Source of the DNA: Entophlyctis helioformis
Lineage: Eukaryota; Chytridiomycota; Chytridiomycetes; Chytridiales; Chytriomycetaceae
Length of the DNA: 39,650 nt
Assembly (NCBI GenBank): GCA_025526915.1
Contig: JAHLKH010000216.1
Coordinates: forward strand, 1-39,650
Direction: 5' to 3'
In this document: positions 30,932 to 39,650 of the stretch, in pieces
Position numbering within the stretch: position 1 is the first letter of the stretch
How the letters are laid out: every line of letters begins with the position of its first letter
Translations under genes and position numbers: made by a program
The notes under the pieces: generated by a model
What the model was told of the DNA's origin: nothing
The model's database searches: none
What the model saw: the letters and a program-made list of their open reading frames with translations, nothing else

Positions 30932-33805
30932 ATGAACGGGTGGCGGGCATCTGCAGTGGTCTGCGCTCGAGCGGGTCTTGGTGCCCAAACGGGTAGAGCG
31001 GCATATGGGCAAAGATACGCTACACAGCTGTCTACCAGTAGTACCTACCGCTCTGTCCGCAAGCACTCTTCGAGTATCGTCCGCATCAGCAAGCCGGTTC
31101 AAGAGGCACTTGCGTCAAAGGGGCCGGTCGTTGCCCTCGAGTCAACCATCATCACCCACGGCATGCCTTGGCCGCAGAACTTGGAGATGGCGTTGCAGGT
31201 CGAGGACATTGTTCGGCAGCATGGCTGCGTGCCCGCGACTATCGCTTTGCTTGACGGCCATATCTGTGTTGGTAGGCTGCCACTTGGCTGAACGTTCAAC
31301 GCTCTTGGATTCTGGTCCTGGTTTGACAATGCCATGTGTGCAGGCCTCTCGGCCAATGAGCTAGAGCGGCTTGCACGCACGGGGCTCGAGGCCACAAAAA
31401 CATCACGCCGCGACATGGCTCTCGTAGCCAGCAAGCGGCTGACTGGGGCAACAACCGTCTCTGGAACCATGATCGCCGCACACCAAGCCGGCATATCTGT
31501 GTTTGTGACAGGCGGCATTGGTGGCGTGCACCGTGGCGGCGAGTCGACAATGGACGTCAGCGCAGATCTGACAGAGCTGGGACGCACCCCCGTGGCTGTC
31601 GTTTCTGCTGGCGTAAAGTCAATCCTTGACATTGGCCGAACCCTAGAGTATCTGGTGTGTGTGTGTATAACGGCTGGCATTTGGGAGTTGGTGGGCACTT
31701 GACTGACACACTGACGATGTATCCAGGAAACGCAAGGCGTGACTGTAGCGACGTTTGGCGATTCTCTCGAGTTTCCGGCCTTTTACACACGCGAAAGTGG
31801 TTTCAAGGTGTGTGGGACGCCTGCATGTTGTTCCGGTGGTCCAACACAACCTCTTCTCATGGTAACATGCCACAATTGCGATGCACAGAGCATGGTCAAC
31901 TTGAAAACGCCAGACGAGTGCGCCGCTCTTATTTGTGAGTCTTGAGCAGCGGGAAACCATCTGGTTTGTGCTGACCTTTTACGCGAATCTCTTTGGCTAG
32001 GCGCAAACAAATCGCTGGCCCTCAACAGTGGCATCCTGATCGCAGTCCCAGTTCCTGAGCAAGATGCGTATCCAGACCCAAAAGGCCTCGAGGCTGTGAT
32101 CCAGGACGCCATTCATGACGGAGCGTATGTTGGGCAGCTGCAATCACTGAATAGTTGGCGTGCAACTCACCTCCAAATGGCAGGCGCAACGGCATTCATG
32201 GCAAGGACATCACGCCATTCATTCTGGATCGCGTCAAGAAGCTGACTGGTGGCGTGTCATTGGCGACCAGTAAGCTACTGCCATCAAAGTGGGCGATTCA
32301 GCCAGAGACTGGATCAGTCTGTCGACTCATGCTTGCATGCCGTGCGGCAATGTTGTGTGACAGACATCAGCTTGGTGAAAAACAACGCCGTCGTCGGAAG
32401 CCAAATTGCCGCTGCCTTGTCCACGATGGAGCGTCGGTCGTGCAAAACGCAGTCGCACTCTGCATCACTGCCCGTCCAAAAGCGGCCAATGGTGGTTGGT
32501 GGCACAGTCATGGACATCACTGCAAAGTTTGATGGATCTGCACCGCCAAGCGCACTGCTGCGAACATCGTCGTCTGGCACTGTGACCCAATCGCTGGGTG
32601 GTGTTGGTCGGAATGTTGCAGAAGCATGCCACCGTGCTGGGGGCAATCCGCTCTTTATCAGTGCTGTCGGCGGTGATCTCACTGGAACGCATGTCTTGGC
32701 GGCACTCCAAAAGATATCAATGGTGGGCAATGTGCTCGATGCACTCCTCGTGGCAGCTGATGTACTCTGCATGCCCATGGAACTGCCGTGATGTTGCTGA
32801 CATGCACGAATGCTCTCCAAGGACACGAGCGGTGTATCGACACAGGTGGCTGCTAGCACCGCGACGTACAACGCGATCCTCCATGCGAATGGCGAGCTCA
32901 TGGCAGCTGTGGCCGACATGGCCGTGCACGATCATGTTCTCAAAGGCCAGGCAAGTTTTTGGATGTATAAGGAGCTTGAATGACCATAGGACTGACAAAC
33001 ACGCGTACTTGTTAGTCCGTCGACCAGATTTGCAAGCGAATCCTGGCATCGTCCGTCTCGATTGTGTGCCTTGACGGCAATCTTGGCAAGGGCGTCATTC
33101 AGAATGTTTTGGCTGCATGCAGCCGCTTGAATATCCCCATTTGCCTCGAGCCTACGTCAGTTAGCAAGTCGATCCGGATCATGGACGCCCTTGTTGCATC
33201 TCCTGCAAGCCGCCAATTGCAGGTTGTGCTCACGCCGAATGAGGACGAGCTTGTTGCAATGAGCACCTACTTGGACAGCGTTTTGCCCATCACGGCGTCA
33301 GGTCGGTCGGGGGTTCCGTGCCATCCCAAGCACTCTGGTACGTTGGCTGCGTGCAGTCATTCAGCTGCGTTTGGCTTTTCTAACAATCTGCCCCATTGAA
33401 GCCTTGCATGCCCATGTTTGGAATCTGCTGCGCGTTGCATCAGTGGCCATTGTCAAACTGGGACCTGAAGGTGTGATGGTCGCCCGCAGGACTCCGTCGG
33501 GCTTGGGTAAAGACGGTCTGCAGCATGAAAACGAGCTGTGGCAGTGCGTGCATCTGGCGCCGACCAAGAAGCAGGGGAGCGTTGTGAGCGTAACGGGGGC
33601 TGGCGACAGTCTTGTTGGAGCATTTGTCGCGGGGTTGGCGAGACATGCCTCGCGCACAGCCAGATCGGATCTCGACCTGGACAGCATCACAGACAGCGAG
33701 CTCAGTGCACTGGTGTCTGCTGGAATGCGAGCGGCTGAAATGTCGCTGGACAGTGCTGATGCAGTCAGCAGCCAGATCACGCCTCGAATCTTTGAGAGCC
33801 GCTGA
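30932..33805 (+). CDS. Bifunctional pseudouridine-5'-phosphate glycosidase / pseudouridine kinase
   Basis: Ten exons (30932-31271, 31344-31654, 31727-31807, 31889-31934, 32001-32124, 32184-32269, 32364-32722, 32822-32950, 33016-33301, 33402-33805) splice in phase into 721 residues. The N-terminal half is a PsuG-type glycosidase ([54 protein letters not shown]), which splits pseudouridine 5'-phosphate into uracil and ribose 5-phosphate. The C-terminal half is a PfkB-family kinase ([30 protein letters not shown], and the anion hole with catalytic Asp in [16 protein letters not shown]), which makes that phosphate from pseudouridine. The fusion couples both steps of pseudouridine breakdown, as in other fungi and animals. 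The first 45 residues are Arg/Ser/Ala-rich ([16 protein letters not shown]), suggesting mitochondrial targeting; an ATG at 30881 is an alternative start. Intron 8 (32951-33015) is of the GC-AG type. Confidence 0.93.
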
Positions 33806-33826
33806 CTCGTAGACTGGCCTTGGCGG

Positions 33827-34906
33827 TTACACCCATGCAAACTTTTCATTGATGCACCATTCCGCATTGGCGCCGCTGCCAATCCCATGTCTACCCACAA
33901 GCATCAGGCTCGAAAGCGACTCATTGCGCTGCTCAACCTCGATCAAGTATTCGTCAACTTGTTCAAGCAGCGGGCTTGGATCCCAGATCACGACGCGAAC
34001 CAATCCGTAGAGCCGAGCCTCTGAGAGGCATGCAGCAATGAAGAGCGATGCAGAGCGCTTTGACGTGAGGCGGCAGCGCAGGACGATAAGATCGTTGTTT
34101 TTGAAGTCGTGCTTCCAGACAGCAAAGTCCGAGCCGGTGGCAGAGTCAGTGTCAGTGCCTTCATGGATCTGGATGCCAACATTGTTGGGTGCACGACGAC
34201 CGAGCACGCGGCTGTAAAAAACGCTCGATGAGTGATGCCATTCGACGGCTTGCCACGATGGCAAGATAGCAAAGAGCGGAGCGGATCCACGGGCGGACCG
34301 CTCGACAAGAGCCGCCTCTATACTCTCACGGTCATGGTCCAGAATTCGCCCGAGGTCGCCGTCCAAGCGCAAAGGAGATGTGCTAGAAGCATCGGCGGGA
34401 GACCTGCTGGTTTGGCCTGCAACGCTGACGATGGCACTGATGGACGGGTAAAGATGCCACCCTTGCTTGGCATAGTATGTGGGACCGACGTCGGAATAGA
34501 GGGCGGATGCAATGGCGCCGGGATCGGCGTGGATGACAGTGTCTGCCAGGAGTTTGAGCATGGCTGCAGCGTAGCCGCGGCGTCGGTGTGCCTCTGGGGT
34601 GAAGACTGATGCGATGCTGTAGCAGACTCCCTCGTGCACTACCCCGTCGCCGCCAACCAAGAGAGCGTCATGCATAAAGGTCTCGCAGTGGCTGACGAGG
34701 TCAAGCGTGCCGACAGGGTCGCTTGAACGAGTCAAGACCCAGCAGCGACGACGCGGTGCCTGTGCAAAGACGCATGCTCGCTGGTGTGCCTCTCGTGCCT
34801 TGTATTGCTCCAGTGTCAGCAGCGGAGCGCCCCAGGAAGGGTGGCTGTTGGCGGTCGACTGCTCGTCCTGGGCGGTCGTCGCTTCGGAGAGAACGAGATC
34901 AGGCAT
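33827..34906 (-). CDS. LYC1-like GNAT-fold N-acetyltransferase
   Basis: An intronless 359-residue protein on the minus strand. The start at 34906 (MPDLVLSEATTAQ) is preferred because the earlier ATG at 34960 would overlap the end of the ceramidase gene. The first half is a GNAT domain with the acetyl-CoA loop RRRGYAAAMLKLLAD preceded by the strand CYSIASVFTPEA, then ALYSDVGPTYYAKQGWHLYP. This arrangement and the C-terminal SLFIAACLSEARLYGLVRVV/IWDPS resemble yeast LYC1, a lysine N6-acetyltransferase used to catabolise lysine. The substrate is inferred. The gene converges on the pseudouridine gene with only 21 bp between stop codons and lies directly downstream of ceramidase copy B. Confidence 0.8.
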   Translation of the reverse strand: MPDLVLSEATTAQDEQSTANSHPSWGAPLLTLEQYKAREAHQRACVFAQAPRRRCWVLTRSSDPVGTLDLVSHCETFMHDALLVGGDGVVHEGVCYSIASVFTPEAHRRRGYAAAMLKLLADTVIHADPGAIASALYSDVGPTYYAKQGWHLYPSISAIVSVAGQTSRSPADASSTSPLRLDGDLGRILDHDRESIEAALVERSARGSAPLFAILPSWQAVEWHHSSSVFYSRVLGRRAPNNVGIQIHEGTDTDSATGSDFAVWKHDFKNNDLIVLRCRLTSKRSASLFIAACLSEARLYGLVRVVIWDPSPLLEQVDEYLIEVEQRNESLSSLMLVGRHGIGSGANAEWCINEKFAWV

Positions 34907-34928
34907 ATGATGTATTGGCAAAAGAGGT

Positions 34929-35927
34929 TCATTCCCTCTTCCTGGACTCATCCGCAACAACGAGCGGAAACACTAAGAGCAGCCACTTGATGCGCACATC
35001 CTTGCGGCCAAGAGCGAGCAGCCGCATGTAGTGGTTGAGCACGCTCGATCCATACGCGCCGATTCCCGTCAGTAGATGCCACCTGCCATGCAAAGACACG
35101 CCAATGCGAGGATGGTCAGCAGACGGATCGCCCTCCTGGCTGGCATGCTGCTCACGGATGCGCTTACCATGAGTGCAGCTGGCCAACAACGCGCAGAGGA
35201 AACCCAGCACGAGCACGCCACTCTCGAACGGCCACACAGTTGAGGTTCTCGATGTTCCACAGAACAAACCTGCACAGATCGTTGGTCAACTTGTGAGGAG
35301 CACCACAGCGCCAACCGTCCAAGGAATGCCATGGCTGCCTACCCAGTAATGTACGTCGTAAAGCTAGCCACAAACAGAATGACCAGCGTGCGTGTCTCCT
35401 TTGGATGGGTGTCAGACATCTTGAGCAGGTGTCGAATCGGCAGTATCACTGTCGCCGCCACCAGCAGCCCATACGACACTTCGTGGAAGACGGGGTTCCT
35501 GATCTGCACATAAATGGCCGTGACGGCAACCGAATACACGACCAATCCAGCAGTGACCGCAAGTGTGCCTCGCTCAGGCGGCCACATGAGTGCAAGCACA
35601 AACACGGACACGCATGTGCTGCGCAGGGTCCGTGGCAGCAGATGCGGTGTGAGTGCGATGCGTGTATGCTGCGACAGCCTCCGGCCAGGCTGCTCACAGA
35701 CCGCGCAGCCACAGAGATCTGCTGCAGGTGCACACACCCGTAGATCATGGGCAGCTCATCCGACAGCTGCATCGTGTACGTGAGAGTGGCGTGAAAGGCA
35801 AAGCTTCCTGCACATTGCCAGAGGCGTCAGTTGGGTGCAGTCTCGCAGACGTGCTGTCATCACAAGAGGTGCGGGGACAGGGGCGGGACAGCTGGGTCGC
35901 GCTGGTCTGCAGTGGCACACACACACA

Positions 35928-35996
<69 letters not shown>

Positions 35997-36399
35997 GCTC
36001 CAACGACTGCAAGAGCCAGATACATGGCGTAGATGCGAGCCTCGCTCTTGGTTTGCCAGCTGGACCAGACACCAACCAGTGCAGCCGCAGGGAAGATGAG
36101 GTTGGACCACGTATTCCACCACTCTGCAATGTAGTCTGCACGTTGCGTCGTCGCCAACAGAGCGAGTTTGTCGTGTCTTGTGAGCGTGAACGCATGCAAG
36201 GCACAGACCACCTGCAATGCCATTCAACCACACATACAGGAAACAGTGTAGTTCTCCTCGCACCAGTCCAGGGTCGCTGTCACGGGCCTGCACTGGAGAG
36301 TCAGCCGCCGCTCTCTGCGCACGCCCATCCAGAATACGCAATGGCGCATGCACACCCCCAGTAGCCATCGTTGCCAGCAGGCGGCAGGTTGAAGCCCAT
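34929..36399 (-). CDS. Alkaline ceramidase, intact copy B
   Basis: Seven exons on the minus strand (36399-36356, 36287-36238, 36135-35995, 35807-35734, 35668-35343, 35269-35168, 35082-34929) give 296 residues with all phases consistent. Alkaline ceramidases are seven-helix ER/Golgi membrane enzymes that hydrolyse ceramide to sphingoid base and fatty acid, using a zinc held by three histidines. All hallmark motifs are restored by splicing: GYWGPVTATLDWCEENY, VSYYIAEWWNTWSNLIFP, SFAFHATLTYTMQLSDELPM (first zinc histidine and catalytic residues), FVLWNIENLNC, and HSWWHLLTGIGAY (the other two histidines). Exon 4 is joined to exon 5 through a GTGCAC donor, the least certain junction. Intron 3 begins inside a 79-nt GT tract. 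Most of the gene lies in duplication copy B; its last 33 or so codons do not, and they show what copy A has lost. Confidence 0.93.
35916..35994. repeat. Expanded CA/GT microsatellite at a splice donor
   Basis: A 79-nt CA tract with one interruption (caaac near 35929). On the coding (minus) strand it is GT repeat, and its first GT is the donor of ceramidase intron 3, directly after GGAGCAG. Copy A has 17 nt at the same place (5747-5763). Confidence 0.95.
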
Positions 36400-36453
36400 C
36401 GATCTGTCCAAGTGTCGAGGCACAAGCCGCAAGCTGTCGAAAAATGCAGCCGT

Positions 36454-37137
36454 TTATGTCACCCTCCAGCCAATGCGAATGGGCAACAAAGGCGGTGGCA
36501 GAATCACGATGGGCTCCAAGTCGCTGTCGCTGTCGCTGGCACTGCCGTCGCTTCCCAATCGTGTCCGTGACGGCGACCTTGATCTGCGGCGACGTTGGCT
36601 GTGGCTGCGGCCATCACGACGTCCCTCTCGCATTGGGCGATGATTGCCGGCTCTGGCTGCCCCTCCTGCTGCTGCCGCCGCTGCTGCTGCCGCCGCTGCT
36701 GCTGCTGCCGTGGTGGCGAAGCCAGGAGCCAGCATCCCCCACGACAGATCGTCTTCCCGTTTCGAGGCTGCTGCGGATGACGACAATGACAATGATGCAC
36801 GATCAGCGTGAGACATGACATGCCTTGGTCGATCCCTTCCAGACTGCCTGCGTCCATGCGATGGGCCGTCGTCCCAGCGGCTGCCGTTGTAGTCGTCGTC
36901 ACGGCTACCGTGGGCCAGCTGTGGCTCCTTAAAGTTCTCTGCAACGCACTCCATGCACACGAGCTCCTCTCGGGCCTTCTTGAGCTGGCTGGCTGAAAAC
37001 TGGCCCTTGGCTTTGACTTGATCGCATTGGCTGCACACTCGGCTGGCGCTGTCCGACAACTGGCAGCCTTGGCAGAGCAGCATCTGGTCGTTGCCTCCGG
37101 CATCAAGCCAGTTGGTCACATACGGCAGCATCGTGAC
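36454..37137 (-). pseudogene. Stc1-like gene, 5'-truncated copy B
   Basis: Nearly identical to the gene at 6222-6971 but missing the first 20 or so codons, including the acidic start and the first CxxC pair (CRKC). Homology ends at 37137 and Fanzor F3 flank begins. An internal ATG (MLPYVTNWL, 37131) would give a protein lacking the first zinc ligand pair. The divergent promoter shared with the kinase is also absent here, so normal expression is unlikely. Confidence 0.85.
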
Positions 37138-37239
37138 TTCACCATCTTAATTCCCGATATTCAAACAATTACCAAGGATTTTGGAGTTAAATTCGACCCG
37201 AGAGGCGACGGATGCAAGCCCACATATCACGTGATTGAA

Positions 37240-37350
37240 GGTTCGAGTCAGCAACGAGCATGCGACGACAGGCGGGCGAGGCACATCCAACAAGCATCTC
37301 ACCTTCTATTGAAGTGACCCGTTAGGTCGATCGGGAGGTTCCCCGATTCA
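37240..37350 (-). ncRNA. Predicted Fanzor guide-RNA scaffold of F3
   Basis: On the minus strand the hairpins are ATCGGG/CCCGAT (37330-37347), GACC-TAACG-GGTC (37316-37328), and TCACTTC-aata-GAAGGTGA with one bulged G. They are followed by the block shared with F1. The loop of the third hairpin differs from F1 while the stem is kept. Confidence 0.6.
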
Positions 37351-39650
37351 AAGTGTTGTTGTTGGCAGACATGGCAGCATGATCTGATCCCATGAGGCCA
37401 CATGCGACTTGAAGGGAAGCAGATCGGGTGACGGAGGCTGCTGGACGACAGGCTGATCAGGCGGTGTCGCGAGCAGCATGATGTGATGTTGTGCACGCCA
37501 CTGGATGTCATGATGAGTTGCCTTGATGTCTGCAAGGTACTCTGGCGTGGCTGGATTGCTGTCAGGTGGCATGTGCGTCAAGTAGAGCGGTCGTTGTCCA
37601 TAGAGCAGATGCCACAGTGCGACCATCCCGATGTTGGTGGCTCCAAGCACGTCGCGGTGGTAGACGGTCTCGCATGGTATGCACTCGTAGCGTCGCAGGT
37701 TGGTGCGGTTCTTGTATGGGATCCGCTGCTTGCACTGCGGGCACATCTGGCTGGTCAGGTTCTCGTTGCAGCGGTAGATCTGTGATGATCGTGTGTGTGT
37801 GTTGTCAGTTGGTGCACAGATGGATGGATGGACAGGTGGCATCAGACGCACATAGGCATATCCAGACGACCGCAGATGCCTGATGAGAAACTTCTCAAAC
37901 ACAGCGTGCCGGCCACCTTGGCCTTTAAAGTCGATGCCAAATGCCCACACAACGGGAATGTCCTTCTCTGGGTTGCTGACAGGGAGGCCTTGAGACGCAG
38001 CTGATGCGCGCTTGCCAGTGGTCGATCCTGCCAGATTCATGATGCCCTCAAGAGCGTTTCCGCGAATAGACATGCTGTTGCTGCGCTTGGTGAACCGCTT
38101 GGCCTTGACCTTCTGTGGAATGCCATGCCATGCCATGCCGTCCAGTGCAATCAGCAGGCGATCAAGCAGTATGGCGGTCATGCAATGGGCATTCAGAACA
38201 GAGAAACCGTACCCGTGCATTCAGGAATGGCGTGCAGTACGCATGGCAGCGCAGATCCCAAAAGGCTCTCTCGCCTGCTGAGACGCCTGGATCGGCATGC
38301 TTTGCTGTCTTGAATGCGATGGCCGCCTGGATGTCTGCTGCCTTGGCAAGTCGATCAGCAAACCTGGCACAAGAGGCAGGCACTGTGAGTTGATCTGGTC
38401 AAGAGTGCGCGTGGCAGAGTCATTGCATGCATACCACCGCTGAAGGCTGTGCTCGGCTCGTGCCATGCCAGAGGAGAGCACGTAGTTGGACTCGAGGGTA
38501 TAGGTGAAGGTTGCCAGATCCACCAGCATGCTGGACGCGCCATACAGGTACCGCTCGCCCCAATCAATGCCGACAATCCGCACAAACCGGTAGCCCTTGT
38601 TGGTGAACAACTTGTTGGCTTTGACAATGTTGAGCAATCGCTGCGAGGCTAGAAGCTGAGCTTGCCCTGTCATGCCATGACATGAGTGAGGAATGTGCAA
38701 TGCATGTGCACCAAAGCGCGAGGTTAGCATGCAAGTGACTTACAGGATTGGTCACTTTTGGCTTGGTGGCTGACAGGTCGGCTGGATCGGCGGCTGTGGA
38801 TGGCATGTCAGTTGGTGTGGACAACAAGTGTGCATCTGGATTGGCACAGCAACTCACATTCGCAATCCAAGTGATCATGCCCATCATGCCCATCATCAGC
38901 CTCATCAACCTCATCGTCATCATCATCATCAGGCATGCCATCAGCAAGCCACGGCTGCTCGCCTAAAGATGCCATGTTGGAGCATGCAGATCAAGGCGGC
39001 AGTCAGAACCAATGTGTGCACCAAAGCATTCAAGCACGCCACATACTGCGAGGCGACTCTGGACGGTCTGTGCGATAGTCCAGCGCCAATTGAAAGATGC
39101 TGTATCCGTCCGTCCGGAAGCTGCCCACCGCGGTCGGTTGCTTGGAATTGCAGGAGGAAGACCATCGATCACGGCGTCTATAAACTCCTGGCGCTCCTTG
39201 CCAACCAGACCCTCGTGCTCAGCCAGTTGCATCGCATCAGCAATGACTGCGTCATTTGCTTGGACCTGCTCAAACACCTCCTTGTCGGCCTCGTCTGGCG
39301 TCTGATAGCGGCCTTTCTTGGGCCGGAGGCTGGGAAGGAGTATGTTGAGGATACAGAGCTCCTTGCCATTGCTGAACGCCTTCTTGATCGTCCTGTTGGA
39401 TGACGCGAGGCCCAAGCTGGCTTTTTGGTAGTCTTGGATAAAAGTGGAGTGTTAGCATCATATCATGTAGACATGGCATAAACAAGTGCGACCTACTGAG
39501 TACAGCAAGGAGCTGCAGTCGCAAGTATGCCAAAGCAGCACTTTGCTCGCCACGGATGCGATCATCACTACTCCCATCACCGCCCAAAAGAGCGTTGTCT
39601 CGGTGATGAGGATGAAGGGATCGCGGCTGGCTGCTTGCGGGCACACAGCT
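37348..39650 (-). pseudogene. Fanzor nuclease gene of F3, probably inactive
   Basis: The exons align with F1 throughout: RIRGEQSAALAYLRLQLL, LLPSLRPKKGRYQTPDEA, IVGIDWGERYLYGASS (RuvC-I), VVWAFGIDFKGQGGRHA (RuvC-II), CPQCKQRIPYKNRTNL (zinc ribbon), HRDVLGATNI (RuvC-III). All catalytic acids and zinc cysteines are present. However, at the start of the fifth exon one base is missing relative to F1 (cttctagcctc versus cttttacgcctc), which creates a TAG stop and shifts the frame before RuvC-I. A one-base length difference also occurs near the N-terminus. The stop codon (TGA at 37348-37350) overlaps the first hairpin of the 3' structured region. A sequencing error at the single base cannot be ruled out. 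Confidence 0.75.

Larger units (their letters stand above)
35026..37137. repeat. Copy B of the 2-kb direct segmental duplication
   Basis: The partner of 4858-6905, same orientation, offset about 30.17 kb. It ends at 37137 in the Stc1-like gene, 5 bp before recognisable Fanzor F3 sequence. Ceramidase is complete on its left side, whereas the Stc1-like gene is cut on its right side: the mirror image of copy A. Confidence 0.95.
37142..39650 (-). mobile_element. Fanzor transposon F3, runs off the window
   Basis: Minus-strand relative of F1 with the same exon-intron plan and the same 3' region. Its 3' end faces left and abuts the truncated Stc1-like copy; the 5' end lies beyond 39650. It is inverted relative to F1. 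An acidic repeat (GATGATGATGA, near 38900-38940) lengthens exon 3 compared with F1. Confidence 0.88.

Noticed and set aside
35668..35700. A 29-nt intron (GTGAGC...CGCAG) in ceramidase copy B
   Set aside because: A 65-nt intron with donor GTGCAC at 35733 and the same acceptor gives the right phase and normal size.
37142..39650. Treating the whole 4.8-37.1 kb block as cargo of one giant transposon with inverted Fanzor ends
   Set aside because: The genes between are core housekeeping genes and no mobility genes are found inside. The repeat structure is better explained by duplication or an assembly join.
1..39650. tRNA or rRNA genes
   Set aside because: I saw no cloverleaf with conserved A and B boxes and no rRNA core sequence on either strand by eye; a covariance-model search would be needed to exclude a tRNA.

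Overview
Organism. The window is nuclear DNA of an intron-rich, GC-rich eukaryote. Every reconstructed gene is cut by short spliceosomal introns (mostly 58-200 nt, GT-AG, two of them GC-AG). A fungal-type sterol 24-C-methyltransferase (ERG6), a LYC1-like acetyltransferase, a KIN1/2-type kinase and an Stc1-like zinc protein sit next to a ciliary gene (CFAP418) and a FAM72 gene. That mix points to a zoosporic (flagellated) fungus such as a chytrid; this is inference, not a species call.

Layout. 1-2250: gene-poor, built of short direct and inverted duplications. 2283-4811 (+): Fanzor (eukaryotic TnpB-like, RNA-guided nuclease family) element F1, whose eight exons splice in phase into an uninterrupted 554-residue protein and which is followed by a conserved structured 3' region. 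4858-6905: repeat copy A, holding a 3'-truncated, frameshifted alkaline ceramidase and an intact Stc1-like gene. 7108-34906: a dense block of mostly single-copy genes: KIN1/2-like kinase, cytochrome c1, CFAP418, FAM72, an MFSD10-like transporter with an apparent 1-nt deletion, a modular metallothionein-like protein, mitochondrial bL34, ERG6, a secreted kelch protein, prefoldin 4, an unrecognised protein, an ATP-grasp ligase, bifunctional pseudouridine glycosidase/kinase, and a LYC1-like protein. 34929-37137: intact ceramidase and, inside repeat copy B (35026-37137), a 5'-truncated Stc1-like copy. 37142-39650 (-): a second Fanzor element, F3, broken by a stop and running off the window. Two further Fanzor relics (F4 near 13.3 kb, F2 near 25.9 kb) lie between host genes.

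How it fits together. The most notable system is the Fanzor family: four copies in under 40 kb share a downstream non-coding module that folds into consecutive hairpins, one with compensatory base changes between copies, as expected of a guide (omega/f) RNA scaffold. The two larger copies point their 3' ends inward and sit exactly at the outer edges of a roughly 2-kb direct repeat about 30.2 kb apart, so the gene order between them is circularly permuted (LYC1-like - ceramidase - Stc1-like - kinase can be read only by joining the two ends). This indicates a tandem duplication, an integrated circle, or an assembly join mediated by the elements. The remaining genes are housekeeping and do not form a dedicated cluster.
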